Source: Chishuiella changwenlii
GTDB taxonomy: Bacteria > Bacteroidota > Bacteroidia > Flavobacteriales > Weeksellaceae
Direction: 5' to 3'
Length of the DNA stretch: 64,000 bases
Assembly: GCF_900142565.1 (NCBI RefSeq)
Contig: NZ_FRBH01000005.1
Location: 62,001 to 126,000 of the forward strand
Positions within the stretch are counted from its first letter, which is position 1, and every line of letters begins with the position of its first letter. Position numbers and translations under genes: made by a program. The notes beneath the pieces are model-generated. The model ran no database searches, was not told the DNA's origin, and worked only from the letters and a program-made list of their open reading frames with translations. This document shows, in pieces, positions 52,220 through 60,993 of the stretch.

Positions 52220-54042
52220 TGTTAACGGTAGAAAAAATTAATTATCAGCACAAATCCTTCAAAATTTTAGAGGATATTTCATTTGATTCTGACTCAGGAA
52301 AGATAATTGCTATCGTTGGTCCTAACGGAGCAGGGAAATCTTCTTTACTTAGTTATATTGCAAATGAAATTGAACCAAAGAAGAACGAAATACAGTTTAA
52401 AAAAATTCTCTTAAAAAACTGGAAAAAAGAAGATTTATCTCAACATAAAGCGAAGTTTTCTCAACATCAACCAGCAGATATTCCGCTTACGGTTGAAGAA
52501 GTTGTCTTAATGGGACGTTACCCCTATTTTGATCATCAACCGCAAAAAAATGATACAAATGCAATAGAATTATGGATGAATAAAACCAATATTTCTCATT
52601 TAAAAAATAGAGAATATATCCATCTTTCTGGAGGAGAAAAACAACGTGTACATTTAGCTCGTATTTTTTCTCAATTGGATAATAATCATCAGCAAAAATT
52701 AATCTTGTTAGATGAACCATTAAACAACCTAGATGTTTCTCATCAATTTAATTTATTAGAGACTTTAGTAGAGTTAAAACAAAAAGAAAACCTGATTATA
52801 TTGGTTATTCATGATCTTAATTTGGCTGCACAGTTTGCAGATGAAGTTATTTTAATGGATAAAGGAAAAATTGTACTAAAAGATTTACCCGAAAATGTAT
52901 TTAAACCAGATATCATATCTAAGATTTATAAATTTCCGTGTACAATTTGTAAAAATCCGCTCGATCAGAAACCACTTATTTTATTTGGAAAAAAAACAAT
53001 CACAATGAATACAATCACAGATTTAAAAAAACAATGGGATGATTTGAAAGCAAATCAACCAAAAATTAGAATTCGTAACGCTGCAAAAGAATTAGGTGTT
53101 AGCGAAATGGAATTATTAGCAACAGATTTAGGTAATGGTGTTACAAAACTAAAACCAGAACATGCTGCTATTTTACAAGAAATAGAGTCTTTAGGAAAAG
53201 TAATGGCACTTACACGTAACAACGAATGTGTACATGAAAGAAAGGGTATTTATTTAAATCCAGATTTTTCTTCTCCTCATGCACAACTATTTGTTGGTGA
53301 AGATATTGATATGCGTATTTTCTTAACGCATTGGAAAACTGCTTTTGCTGTTGTTGAAAGCTCAGAACATGGTGAACGTAAAAGTTTACAATTTTTTGGA
53401 AAAGATGGAGAAGCTATTCATAAAATATACTTAGTTCCACAAAGTAATACAGAAGCATTTGATGCATTGGTAGAAAAATACAAAGATGCTGATCAAACAA
53501 CAATTCCTGCTACAGAAAAAGTAGAAAATAATGTAACAGAAAAACCAGATTCTGAAATTGATGTTGAAGGTTTCCAACAATCTTGGATAGATTTAAAAGA
53601 TACACACAATTTCTTTACTATGTTACGTAAATATGGGGTTACAAGAACGCAGGCTTTACGTTTAGCTCCAACAGATTATCATGCAAAACAAATTAACAAA
53701 GATAGTATTGTTAAAATGTTAGAGAAAGCTGCTGAAACAGAAACTCCGATAATGGTTTTTACTGGAAACAAAGGAAATATCCAAATCCACACTGGTAATA
53801 TAAAACGTACAATGTGGCATGAAAACTGGTTTAATATTTTAGATCCAGATTTTAATATGCACTTAGATATGGATAAAATTGCAACATCTTGGATTGTAAG
53901 AAAACCTACAGAAGATGGTATTGTAACTGCAATAGAAGTATTTAATGATAAGGGAGAAATAATCGTTCAATTCTTTGGAAAAAGAAAACCAGGAATTGCA
54001 GAATTAGAGCAATGGAGAGAGATTGTTGCTGAACTTAATTAA
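52219..54042 (+). CDS. hmuV: Fused heme ABC transporter ATPase and hemin-degrading factor (HmuV-HmuS)
   Basis: Residues 1-262 are a complete HmuV ATPase: Walker A GPNGAGKSS (34-42), Q-loop FSQHQPADIP, signature LSGGEKQRVHLARI, Walker B LILLDEPLNNLD, and H-loop VIHDLNLAAQFADEV. Residues 263-607 form a full-length HmuS/ChuS hemin-degrading protein: MNTITDLKKQWDDLKANQPK, IRNAAKELGVSEMELLAT, FFTMLRKYGVTRTQALRLAP, MVFTGNKGNIQIHTG and WFNILDPDFNMHLDMDKIA. The second part starts with an in-frame ATG (53005), preceded by a run of eight A, so it may be a true fusion, a stop lost by slippage, or a gene with internal initiation. Heme import and cytoplasmic heme breakdown are thus joined. Confidence 0.9.
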   Translation: MLTVEKINYQHKSFKILEDISFDSDSGKIIAIVGPNGAGKSSLLSYIANEIEPKKNEIQFKKILLKNWKKEDLSQHKAKFSQHQPADIPLTVEEVVLMGRYPYFDHQPQKNDTNAIELWMNKTNISHLKNREYIHLSGGEKQRVHLARIFSQLDNNHQQKLILLDEPLNNLDVSHQFNLLETLVELKQKENLIILVIHDLNLAAQFADEVILMDKGKIVLKDLPENVFKPDIISKIYKFPCTICKNPLDQKPLILFGKKTITMNTITDLKKQWDDLKANQPKIRIRNAAKELGVSEMELLATDLGNGVTKLKPEHAAILQEIESLGKVMALTRNNECVHERKGIYLNPDFSSPHAQLFVGEDIDMRIFLTHWKTAFAVVESSEHGERKSLQFFGKDGEAIHKIYLVPQSNTEAFDALVEKYKDADQTTIPATEKVENNVTEKPDSEIDVEGFQQSWIDLKDTHNFFTMLRKYGVTRTQALRLAPTDYHAKQINKDSIVKMLEKAAETETPIMVFTGNKGNIQIHTGNIKRTMWHENWFNILDPDFNMHLDMDKIATSWIVRKPTEDGIVTAIEVFNDKGEIIVQFFGKRKPGIAELEQWREIVAELN

Positions 54043-54082
54043 AAAAGAAAACTCCAACAGATTCTTTATATTTTTTATAACT

Positions 54083-54118
54083 AAAAAACGTGATCAAATT
54101 TTGACCACGTTTTTTTTA
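54083..54118. terminator. Terminator between the hmu operon and the MarR gene
   Basis: The stem AAAAAACGTGATCAAA/TTTGACCACGTTTTTT (one mismatch) has almost no loop and T or A tracts on both sides; the genes converge. Confidence 0.85.
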
Positions 54119-54760
54119 TTTCTTCAATAATTCGTTAGCGTAAGCTAGTAAATCGTCTGGGTTTTTATTTTCATGATAAATTGGTAAATGAAACTCATCT
54201 AGTTTCTTTAGCAGTCCAATTAATCTTAATTTTTCATCTTCAGTTAATCTTCCAGCAACGACAGAAGTTGCAGTTCTTATCTTTTCCATATTCTCTTCTA
54301 GAACTTTCTCTCCTTCGTTTGTCAAAGAAATTAATTTACTTCGCTTATCAACTTCGTCATCAATCTGATTTATCCAACCATTAGAAATAAGTCTATTTAT
54401 AATCTGAATTCCTGGAGATTTTTCATGAATATTTCTCTTTATCAGATCACTTTTTTTCATAGGACCTACAGCTCTAAGATTAATTAAATAAATAAAATCC
54501 TCTTGAGATACAAATTTGGTTTTATGAATAACTGATTTTGAATATGTTTTTGCATACCTGTTAAGATGTACAATAAGGGTATTAATTATGCTGTCTGCCG
54601 ATCTCCCATCATCTTTTCCTTCCCAACTTACATTCCTGTAAGAAGTATCATTCATTAACCATGATTTATAAGAAGCAAAATCCTTTGAGCCATTTTCGCC
54701 AACAGAATTTTCAAACTCTTCAATACTTGTAATTACGTCTTTTAATAATTTATATTTCAT
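54116..54760 (-). CDS. MarR family winged-helix transcriptional regulator
   Basis: The central region has the MarR pattern: FIYLINLRAVGPMKKSDLIKRN, the recognition helix IINRLISNGWI, and the wing QIDDEVDKRSKLISLTNEGEKVL (DxRxKxxxLT). A longer than usual N-terminal part (about 70 residues) carries an extra helical segment. MarR proteins sense small phenolic or oxidative signals. Convergence with the hmu operon gives no evidence that it controls that operon. A perfect -7 box (TATATTTG) is at 54794-54801. Confidence 0.85.
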   Translation of the reverse strand: MKYKLLKDVITSIEEFENSVGENGSKDFASYKSWLMNDTSYRNVSWEGKDDGRSADSIINTLIVHLNRYAKTYSKSVIHKTKFVSQEDFIYLINLRAVGPMKKSDLIKRNIHEKSPGIQIINRLISNGWINQIDDEVDKRSKLISLTNEGEKVLEENMEKIRTATSVVAGRLTEDEKLRLIGLLKKLDEFHLPIYHENKNPDDLLAYANELLKK

Positions 54761-54793
54761 AATCTTTAAAAATCACACAATTATCTATTAATA

Positions 54794-54801
54794 CAAATAT
54801 A
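54794..54801 (-). promoter_or_regulatory. -7 box of the MarR gene
   Basis: The minus strand reads TATATTTG (perfect TAnnTTTG), about 33 bases before the ATG at 54760. Confidence 0.5.
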
Positions 54802-54845
54802 ATTATTTTTCGAATTATATTAATTTTAAAAATTGTATCAAAATG

Positions 54846-55757
54846 CTAAGCTGTTTGTTTTTTTCCAAATAGTTTTTTAAATATAGTAACAATTAATACC
54901 ACTAATAATCCTGCTATTAATCCTATAAGAGCTTCACTAATAAATGAAGGGATTGTAGTTGGTAAATGATGATGGATATATGCTATATTATGAACAAATA
55001 TTCCTCCTGAAACTAAAAGTAAAGCAATAGTTCCTACAACACTTAAAATTTTAATTACACTTGGTAAAGCTTTAACTAAGAAGTGTCCTAATTTAGAAAG
55101 AAAACCTTTATCATTTGATGCTTTTATTAATTTAAAACCAGCGTCGTCCATACGCACTATTAATGCTACAATACCATAAACACCTATTGTTGCAATAATT
55201 GATACGATAGATACTGTAACAATTTCTACAAGGAAAGGATCATATTCAGATTTTAAAGTTGCATATCCAGTTTTTGCCGCTGCAAGGGCAATAATAACAA
55301 TCTCTACAGAAAGTATAAAATCCGTAATAATTGCTGATTTTACTTTTTCTTTTTCAGCAACTTCTGGTTTCTCAGAAACATTTACTTCTTTTTCTTTTAT
55401 AACCTCATGTCCTTTTTTAGGACGATGGAATAAAAACTCTATAATTTTCTCTACACCTTCGTAAGCCAAATAAAAACCTCCGAAAATTAAAACTATTGTA
55501 ATTGCTGGTGAGTATAACCATTCTAACAAAAATACAAAAGGAACAATAATTAATTTATTGATAAAAGATCCTTTCATTATTTTCATTAAAACAGGCAATT
55601 CTCTTGATGATAAAAAGCCAGTAGCTTTTTCTGCATTCACTGCTAAATCATCTCCTAAAATTCCTGCTGTTTTTTGTGTGGCAATTTTACTTGTTACTGC
55701 TACATCATCCATTAAAGCTGCAATATCATCTAATATCGCAAATATTCCTGAAGCCAT
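54846..55757 (-). CDS. DUF808 (YedI-like) family inner-membrane protein
   Basis: The sequence opens MASGIFAILDDIAALMDDVAVTSKIATQKTAGILGDDLAVNAEKA, the very characteristic DUF808 N-terminus, and continues with several hydrophobic segments (LIIVPFVFLLEWL, ITIVLIFGGFYLAYEGVEKI, IITDFILSVEIVIIALAAA, VSIVSIIATIGVYGIVALIVRMDDAG, VVGTIALLLVSGGIFVHNIAYIHH). A charged cytoplasmic linker of Lys/Glu repeats lies near residues 115-140. Its function is unknown; YedI of E. coli belongs here. Single gene. Confidence 0.92.
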   Translation of the reverse strand: MASGIFAILDDIAALMDDVAVTSKIATQKTAGILGDDLAVNAEKATGFLSSRELPVLMKIMKGSFINKLIIVPFVFLLEWLYSPAITIVLIFGGFYLAYEGVEKIIEFLFHRPKKGHEVIKEKEVNVSEKPEVAEKEKVKSAIITDFILSVEIVIIALAAAKTGYATLKSEYDPFLVEIVTVSIVSIIATIGVYGIVALIVRMDDAGFKLIKASNDKGFLSKLGHFLVKALPSVIKILSVVGTIALLLVSGGIFVHNIAYIHHHLPTTIPSFISEALIGLIAGLLVVLIVTIFKKLFGKKQTA

Positions 55758-55866
55758 ATAATTCCTATCCTAAAACCGATTAAGATGTAAAAGTATAAAA
55801 TAATGTTAAAATTCAAAGAAAAATAAAACAAGGTTTTAATCATTTATTTAAATAGTTTAAAATGTT

Positions 55867-55874
55867 TAATTTTG
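55867..55874 (+). promoter_or_regulatory. -7 box of the AAA ATPase gene
   Basis: TAATTTTG is a perfect TAnnTTTG. It lies downstream of an in-frame ATG at 55862, which it excludes as the start, and about 20 bases before the ATG at 55895. Confidence 0.5.
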
Positions 55875-55894
55875 ATACAGCGAAGTATACAACT

Positions 55895-56623
55895 ATGAAT
55901 ATTTACGATTTAATTGTAGATGATAAAGAGAAAATTTATCTGGATGATGTTTTATTGGATGATGAAAATCTAATACAAATACAACAGCTCATCAAAGAAT
56001 ATCAGTTTATTGATGAGTTAAGTCATTATAATCTACCAGTTAACAACAAAATATTATTACATGGATATTCTGGCTGTGGAAAAACAACCACAGCAAAAGC
56101 TATTGCGCAAGAAATAGGAAAACCTATTTTAATTCTTAATTTAAGTAACATTGTATCCTCTCGAATTGGAGAAACTTCTCAGAATATTCGTATGTTATTT
56201 GATAAAGCTACTCGAGAAAAAGCTATTTTATTTTTAGATGAGTTTGATCAAATTGGAAAAGCGAGAGGAAATGATGATAAAGATGTAGGCGAAATGCGCA
56301 GATTAGTAAACACTGTTATTCAGTTAATAGATTACTTACCACAAAATTCTATATTAATTGCAGCTACAAATCATCCACATATACTAGATGTTGCTTTGCT
56401 AAGAAGATTTCAATTAAAAATAGATTTCAAATTACCATCTTCCACTCTACTCGATCAGTATTATGATAAAATCATGAGTAATTTACCAACTGATATTAAA
56501 GATATAGATAGAAAATATTCCATTTCTTTTGCCGAAGCCAAAGATTATGCACTTACACTTGCTAAATCTAAACTTATCGCAAAATTAGAACGAGCAAAAA
56601 AATTAGAAACAAATGGAGAATGA
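55895..56623 (+). CDS. AAA+ family ATPase
   Basis: The 242-residue protein has one AAA+ domain: Walker A GYSGCGKTT (57-65), Walker B ILFLDEFD (111-118), sensor 1 IAATNHP, and an arginine finger in ALLRRF. The family pattern (ISSR-like IVSSRIGETSQNIRMLFD, and the helical C-terminus) resembles the small AAA proteins of Bacteroidota that remodel or unfold partner proteins. No protease or other partner domain is present. The ORF overlaps the following GNAT gene by 11 bases, so both are translated together. The start at 55895 is supported by the -7 box. Confidence 0.85.
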   Translation: MNIYDLIVDDKEKIYLDDVLLDDENLIQIQQLIKEYQFIDELSHYNLPVNNKILLHGYSGCGKTTTAKAIAQEIGKPILILNLSNIVSSRIGETSQNIRMLFDKATREKAILFLDEFDQIGKARGNDDKDVGEMRRLVNTVIQLIDYLPQNSILIAATNHPHILDVALLRRFQLKIDFKLPSSTLLDQYYDKIMSNLPTDIKDIDRKYSISFAEAKDYALTLAKSKLIAKLERAKKLETNGE

Positions 56624-57104
56624 TTTGTTATATCTAAGAGAGCTTACGGTATATGATGCTGATCGTTTATTCGAAATATACTCGAATAAAGAAGCCATGA
56701 AATATCGTGAAACAAAACCAATGTACACCATAAAAGATGCTTATAAAATGCTTGATTATGAAAAAGAAGCAAAAAAAGCTGGTTATGAATATCGTTTTGC
56801 TATAATCGAAAAAATACATGACAATTTAATAGGTACAATAATGTATCAGCCATTAAAGAAAAAAGCAATTATTGGTTATTCTATAGATGAGAAGTTTTGG
56901 AACAAAGGTTTTGCTTCTTCTGTGGTAGAATTATTATTAAAAATTTTAAAATTGAAAGGCTTTGAAATAATTGAGGCGTGGGTTAAAAAAGAAAATATTG
57001 GTTCGTGTAAGGTTTTAGAAAAGAATGGGTTTAAAATGGTTTCACAGACGATTTATCCATCATCTTTTTTCTTTCAGAAAAGAATAGTTGAAAGTTTATT
57101 TTAA
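56613..57104 (+). CDS. GNAT family acetyltransferase (RimJ/RimL-like)
   Basis: The 163-residue protein has the GNAT order LYLRELTVYDADRLFEIYSN, YRFAIIEKIHDNLIGTIMYQP, IGYSIDEKFWNKGFASSVVELLLK (the acetyl-CoA loop is NKGFAS) and IEAWVKKENIGSCKVLEKNGFKMV, which is typical of RimJ/RimL-type N-terminal or amino-group acetyltransferases. It overlaps the AAA ATPase gene by 11 bases and ends 9 bases inside the convergent TetR gene. Why an AAA+ ATPase and a GNAT are tightly coupled is not clear. Confidence 0.85.
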   Translation: MENDLLYLRELTVYDADRLFEIYSNKEAMKYRETKPMYTIKDAYKMLDYEKEAKKAGYEYRFAIIEKIHDNLIGTIMYQPLKKKAIIGYSIDEKFWNKGFASSVVELLLKILKLKGFEIIEAWVKKENIGSCKVLEKNGFKMVSQTIYPSSFFFQKRIVESLF

Positions 57105-57728
57105 ATTCTCATACGTTTGATCTACAATAAAAGATAAAGCTTCTTTTACTACTTGCCTACCATGTTCTGTCTTTAAATCTATTCCACAAAAAACACTTCC
57201 ATTTAAAGTTGTATCAATTGTTAAGTGATAAATTCCAGAAACAGCAAGTGCCATAATTGCTCTAAATTTCTCTGCTTGGTCACCAAAATGAGGATCGGAA
57301 ATTCCTTTAAAAAGCATTTCACCTGTCTCCTCTTGTGCTTCGATCATTTTTTTTAATGATTGTCTTTCTTCAGATAATCGCCAAATTAATACTTTCTGTA
57401 ATTCGACACTACTTAAAAGATAATCAAATTGAGAATGTAACATTTCTTCAGTCATTTTTTTTCCACCATCAGAAATATCAATGTCAATATTCTCTTCTTT
57501 TACATTCATCCAGAAATCTGTAGTACTTATATATTCATCTATAAGTCCATCAATTCCTCCAAAATAAGTATAAATCATTTTTTTATCAACTCCAGCAACT
57601 TTCGCTATATCATTGATTTTTAAAGCGGCATATCCTCTGGTTTTAAGGATTTCACCTACAGCATCTAGAAATTTTTTCTTGCTACGTTCTTTGTTACGAA
57701 TGCCTCCAGCAACAGCTTTTCTTTCCAT
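57096..57728 (-). CDS. TetR/AcrR family transcriptional regulator
   Basis: Residues about 12-60 form the TetR helix-turn-helix domain: NKERSKKKFLDAVGEILKTRGYAALKINDIAKVAGVDKKMIYTYFGGIDGLIDEYI, ending with the YTYFGG-type recognition segment. The C-terminal ligand-binding domain is helical and not assignable. It starts MERKAVAGGIRNKER. The target is unknown. A -7-like TAAACTTG is at about 57748-57755 on the minus strand. The 309-base spacer to the next gene holds no other visible feature. Confidence 0.88.
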   Translation of the reverse strand: MERKAVAGGIRNKERSKKKFLDAVGEILKTRGYAALKINDIAKVAGVDKKMIYTYFGGIDGLIDEYISTTDFWMNVKEENIDIDISDGGKKMTEEMLHSQFDYLLSSVELQKVLIWRLSEERQSLKKMIEAQEETGEMLFKGISDPHFGDQAEKFRAIMALAVSGIYHLTIDTTLNGSVFCGIDLKTEHGRQVVKEALSFIVDQTYENLK

Positions 57729-58037
57729 ATTCGTTTAGTAAGATACAAGTTTAATTAAAAAAAACGAGATTTTAAGACACTTGGTAGTGTTTTATCATTA
57801 TATTTGCTGTGTCAAAAAGAGAAACCAATCAATTTATTATAGAGGTAATTCGCTCACCTCCTCAATTAACCGCCTAAACTTTTTTAAAATTTTTGACTTC
57901 TTCAATTATATATTCCCAAGAATTATAAAATATTTTAGTTAAATAAATTATTTCCTATACTTTAATATGAATACAAAAACATAACAATTATTTCTCGTAT
58001 TTTTTCTTAAGTTTACTGCTTATACTATAAACATAAT
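57729..58037. other. Intergenic region without a recognised feature
   Basis: This AT-rich spacer between divergent genes shows no open frame, no strong hairpin and no clear RNA gene. Only a candidate -7 box for TetR and a weak TAAGTTTA before the UMF1 gene (about 58010) were noticed. Confidence 0.6.
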
Positions 58038-59321
58038 ATGAATACGAAAGACAATACTAAATTAACTCGTGCTTGGATTTCTTATGATTGGGCAAATTCT
58101 GTTCATTCGCTAGTAATTGCTTCTGCAATTTTTCCCGTTTATTATTCTGCAATGACAACAAATGCAGACGATGAACCAATAAAATTTTTAGGTCTATTAC
58201 CCGAATCTGCTTTCAATTTCTCATTAGCAATTGCTTTCTTTTTTGTAATAATATTCTCTCCTGTATTATCTTCTATTGCAGATTTAATTGGAAATAAAAT
58301 AAAATTTCTTAGGTTCTTTTGTTACTTAGGATCTATATCTTGCGCTGGAATGTTCTTTTTTACATCAAGCGATTTAACCTGGTTAGCCTTATTATTAAAT
58401 ATAACTGGAAGTATTGGTTTTTGGGGAAGTTTAGTCTTTTACAACTCTTATTTACCAGAAATTGTTTCGGAAGAAAAAATGGACAAAGTTTCAGCTCAAG
58501 GTTACATGTTTGGTTACATAGGTTCTGTGTTATTATTAACGGTATGTTTGGCTATGATACAATTTGCACCAGAAGATAAACAAGCATTGTTTACACGTAT
58601 CAGTTTCTTATTAACTGGAATTTGGTGGTTTGGATTTGGGCAAATTGCATTAAACAAATTACCTAACCATAAGTTCGATAAAATAATTCCAAAAGATATT
58701 ATAAAATCTAGCTTCAATAATTTAAAGCATACATTTAGAGATCTTAATCAATATAAAAATATTAGAGTATTCTTATCTGGGTTCTTCTTTTATAGTTTAG
58801 CTATGCAAACCATTTTCTTAATGGCTGCCTTATTTGGTAGTTCAGAAATTGGAATGGAATCGTCAGAATTAATCATGACTATTCTTTTAATACAAATAGA
58901 AGCAGTAATTGGTGCTTGGCTATTTTCTTATCTTTCTGGTAAAATTGGAAATAAAAAGACATTATTAATAGGTATTTTTATTTGGATAATCACTTGTTTA
59001 ATTGGGTATTTAATAAATAAGAATGATCCAAATGTAAAAACTCAATTTTATATAATGGCTGCAATGGTTGGTTTAGTAATGGGAGGTTTACAAGCATTAT
59101 CTCGTTCTACTTATGCAAAATTATTACCACCTACAGAAGATACTACGACTTACTTTAGTTTTTACGATGTTTTTGAGAAGTTTGCTTTATTCTTAGGATT
59201 GATAATTTATGGTGTTTTAATAGAATATTCGGGCGGAATGAAAGCTTCTGCCTTAGCAATGGGTGTTTCTTTTGCTATTAGTTTTGTTATTCTTCTCTTT
59301 TATAAAATGGAAAAAAAATAA
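58038..59321 (+). CDS. MFS transporter of the UMF1 (Atg22-like) group
   Basis: The 427-residue inner-membrane protein has about 12 hydrophobic segments. RAWISYDWANSVHSLVIASAIFPVYY and SPVLSSIADLIGNKIKFLRFFC are the UMF1/BtlA-type opening motifs, with FWGSLVFYNSYLPEIVSEEKMDKVSAQGYMFGYIGS and GLQALSRSTYAKLLPP near the end. Fungal homologues (Atg22) export amino acids from the vacuole, so amino acid transport is plausible but unproven here. It is followed by a hairpin terminator. Confidence 0.92.
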   Translation: MNTKDNTKLTRAWISYDWANSVHSLVIASAIFPVYYSAMTTNADDEPIKFLGLLPESAFNFSLAIAFFFVIIFSPVLSSIADLIGNKIKFLRFFCYLGSISCAGMFFFTSSDLTWLALLLNITGSIGFWGSLVFYNSYLPEIVSEEKMDKVSAQGYMFGYIGSVLLLTVCLAMIQFAPEDKQALFTRISFLLTGIWWFGFGQIALNKLPNHKFDKIIPKDIIKSSFNNLKHTFRDLNQYKNIRVFLSGFFFYSLAMQTIFLMAALFGSSEIGMESSELIMTILLIQIEAVIGAWLFSYLSGKIGNKKTLLIGIFIWIITCLIGYLINKNDPNVKTQFYIMAAMVGLVMGGLQALSRSTYAKLLPPTEDTTTYFSFYDVFEKFALFLGLIIYGVLIEYSGGMKASALAMGVSFAISFVILLFYKMEKK

Positions 59322-59326
59322 ATTAT

Positions 59327-59365
59327 AAAAAAAATCTCAATAATTAATTATTGAGATTTTTTTAT
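59327..59365 (+). terminator. Intrinsic terminator after the UMF1 gene
   Basis: AAAAAAATCTCAATAATT pairs with AATTATTGAGATTTTTTT in a long, nearly loop-free hairpin ending in T. Confidence 0.85.
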
Positions 59366-59524
59366 GAACTAACTCTAAATAAAATCGTTAGAAAAACCTG
59401 TACAAACGATAATAAATTATTTAATAAACATTTACAAAAATTAATTTAACAATGTTTTAATATTTGTAGAATTTTATCTATTTTTCTGAAAAATTAATTT
59501 AGTATAAATATAATTTATAAATGA

Positions 59525-60073
59525 ATGGATTTTAATGATTTCAAGAATAAACTAAAGCTCTCTACTAAACAAGCTTTTACCGAAGTTTATAACCAAAACC
59601 CAAAGGAAGAAATCTATGCTTTTGCATTGTGCAACAATGACGCTACAATTGCTATTCATCCTTCTTCAAATTCATCAGAATATTTAAATGATATTTCAGA
59701 TGATGATGATTTTTTTTATTATAAATACGAGCCATCGGAATGGAAATTTGAACACCAAGGAGCTAAAAAATCATTTGAAGAAATTAATCAAATGTGTAAA
59801 GCTGTTGCAGATGAGCATGATAATGATGAAGATTGGTTTTATCATTTCCAAAATCAAATTAATGAGAAATGTATCGAGGTTTTAGAAGATCTAAAAAATG
59901 AAAACTTTTTTCGTGATGAAGCCGGAAAAGACATATTCTTAAATTTTTCTGTTATTGATGATGATATCAACAGAGAAAAACAAAGTGAAATTATCAGCCA
60001 ATTAAATAATAATGAATTTAAAGATGATTATTTTGATTGGATGAAATCGTGGAAGAAAAAAAGAGCTTTGTAA
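59525..60073 (+). CDS. DUF4303 family protein
   Basis: The 182-residue soluble acidic protein has the DUF4303 pattern: a helix STKQAFTEVYNQNPKEEIYAFALCNNDA, a middle FYYKYEPSEWKFEH and a late EAGKDIFLNFSVIDDD. Members are often found near toxin or immunity genes, but no such neighbour is obvious here. The ATG at 59525 is preferred; an ATG four bases earlier runs into a stop after four codons. A terminator overlaps its stop codon. The TPR gene follows 94 bases later. Confidence 0.75.
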   Translation: MDFNDFKNKLKLSTKQAFTEVYNQNPKEEIYAFALCNNDATIAIHPSSNSSEYLNDISDDDDFFYYKYEPSEWKFEHQGAKKSFEEINQMCKAVADEHDNDEDWFYHFQNQINEKCIEVLEDLKNENFFRDEAGKDIFLNFSVIDDDINREKQSEIISQLNNNEFKDDYFDWMKSWKKKRAL

Positions 60074-60087
60074 AGCTCTTTTTTTAT
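60056..60087 (+). terminator. Terminator overlapping the end of the DUF4303 gene
   Basis: AAAAAGAGCTTT-GTA-AAGCTCTTTTTTT: the left arm lies in the last codons, the stop codon in the loop and right arm. Confidence 0.8.
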
Positions 60088-60166
60088 GCTCTTTTACTTC
60101 ATATTTTCTTACTTCTATCAATTTAAGTTATCTTTACAGCTATTATAAAACATAAATAAAATTCTA

Positions 60167-60937
60167 ATGGAATTCAATTTCACTAATACTTTAAAAGAGT
60201 TAAACAAAGAATATTCAGAAGAAAAAGCTTCAGAAGTTATAGAAGATTTATTGTACAATCCTACGGATTTATCTGATGAAGACCATGATATAATTGATAG
60301 TTTAGGAGATAAATTTTTACGCATTGCTGCGCAAATTTTTGTAGAAGATTTAGCTTATGATTTTAATACTTTGGTAAATTATTGGGAAGCTTTTATTGGA
60401 CAATTAACAGAAGAACAATCTCAAAATTTATTAAATTTTGGAATCGAACAAACAGATGTTGATTTTGTAGAAGATTTTATTATTGGTTATCGTAAGTTTT
60501 ATTCTAATCCAAACGAGAGTATCACCTTCTTTAATAAATTAAATGAAGATGAACTTTATGAGATAAAATTCTTTAAGGCTCGTTGTTATGAAGTTTTAGA
60601 AGACTACGAAAAAGCAATAGAAACGTATAAGAGTTATTTAGATTCTCCATACTTTAAAGTAGATGAGAATTTAGAGCAAGCGTCTGTAAATAGTTTTTAT
60701 ATTAATCACACTATTGCATCTCTTTATACTAAATTAAAACAATATGAAAATGCAAATATCTATTTTGATAAGATTTTAGGTGAAATGGATTTTAATGATT
60801 ATTTAGATAATTTTGATGCTTCTACTAACCAAGAAATAAAAGTATTCTTAATGGATTATGTAGAGACTTTAGAACAATTGGGTATGCATGATAAAGCAAA
60901 TGAAGTAGTAGAAAAAATTAGAACTTTTTTCTCTTAG
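60167..60937 (+). CDS. TPR-repeat protein
   Basis: No specific family was recognised. The 256-residue acidic soluble protein has a helical N-terminus (LKELNKEYSEEKASEVIEDLLYNPTDLSDEDHDI) and TPR-like helical pairs in the C-terminal half: YEIKFFKARCYEVLEDYEKAIETYKSYLD, NHTIASLYTKLKQYENANIYFDKIL and FLMDYVETLEQLGMHDKANEVVEKIR, each with the A/Y..Y/A and G/E positions of tetratricopeptide units. It is probably a protein-interaction adaptor in the cytoplasm. A bidirectional terminator follows. Confidence 0.75.
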   Translation: MEFNFTNTLKELNKEYSEEKASEVIEDLLYNPTDLSDEDHDIIDSLGDKFLRIAAQIFVEDLAYDFNTLVNYWEAFIGQLTEEQSQNLLNFGIEQTDVDFVEDFIIGYRKFYSNPNESITFFNKLNEDELYEIKFFKARCYEVLEDYEKAIETYKSYLDSPYFKVDENLEQASVNSFYINHTIASLYTKLKQYENANIYFDKILGEMDFNDYLDNFDASTNQEIKVFLMDYVETLEQLGMHDKANEVVEKIRTFFS

Positions 60938-60949
60938 AATAGATGAAAT

Positions 60950-60993
60950 AAAAAAAAGTGTCTTATAAAAATTTATAAGACACTTTTTTTTTA
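60950..60993. terminator. Bidirectional terminator between the TPR and I9-like lipoprotein genes
   Basis: AAAAAAAGTGTCTTATAAA pairs with its complement TTTATAAGACACTTTTTTT around a very short loop. It lies between convergent genes and touches the I9-like stop codon. Confidence 0.9.

Noticed and set aside
57838-57860. Small hairpin GAGGT-N9-ACCTC upstream of the UMF1 gene
   Set aside because: A five-base stem is expected by chance, and there is no T tract or riboswitch-like extension.
58319-58579. Open frame in another plus-strand frame inside the UMF1 transporter gene
   Set aside because: It is fully contained in conserved coding sequence and lacks any domain or start signal.
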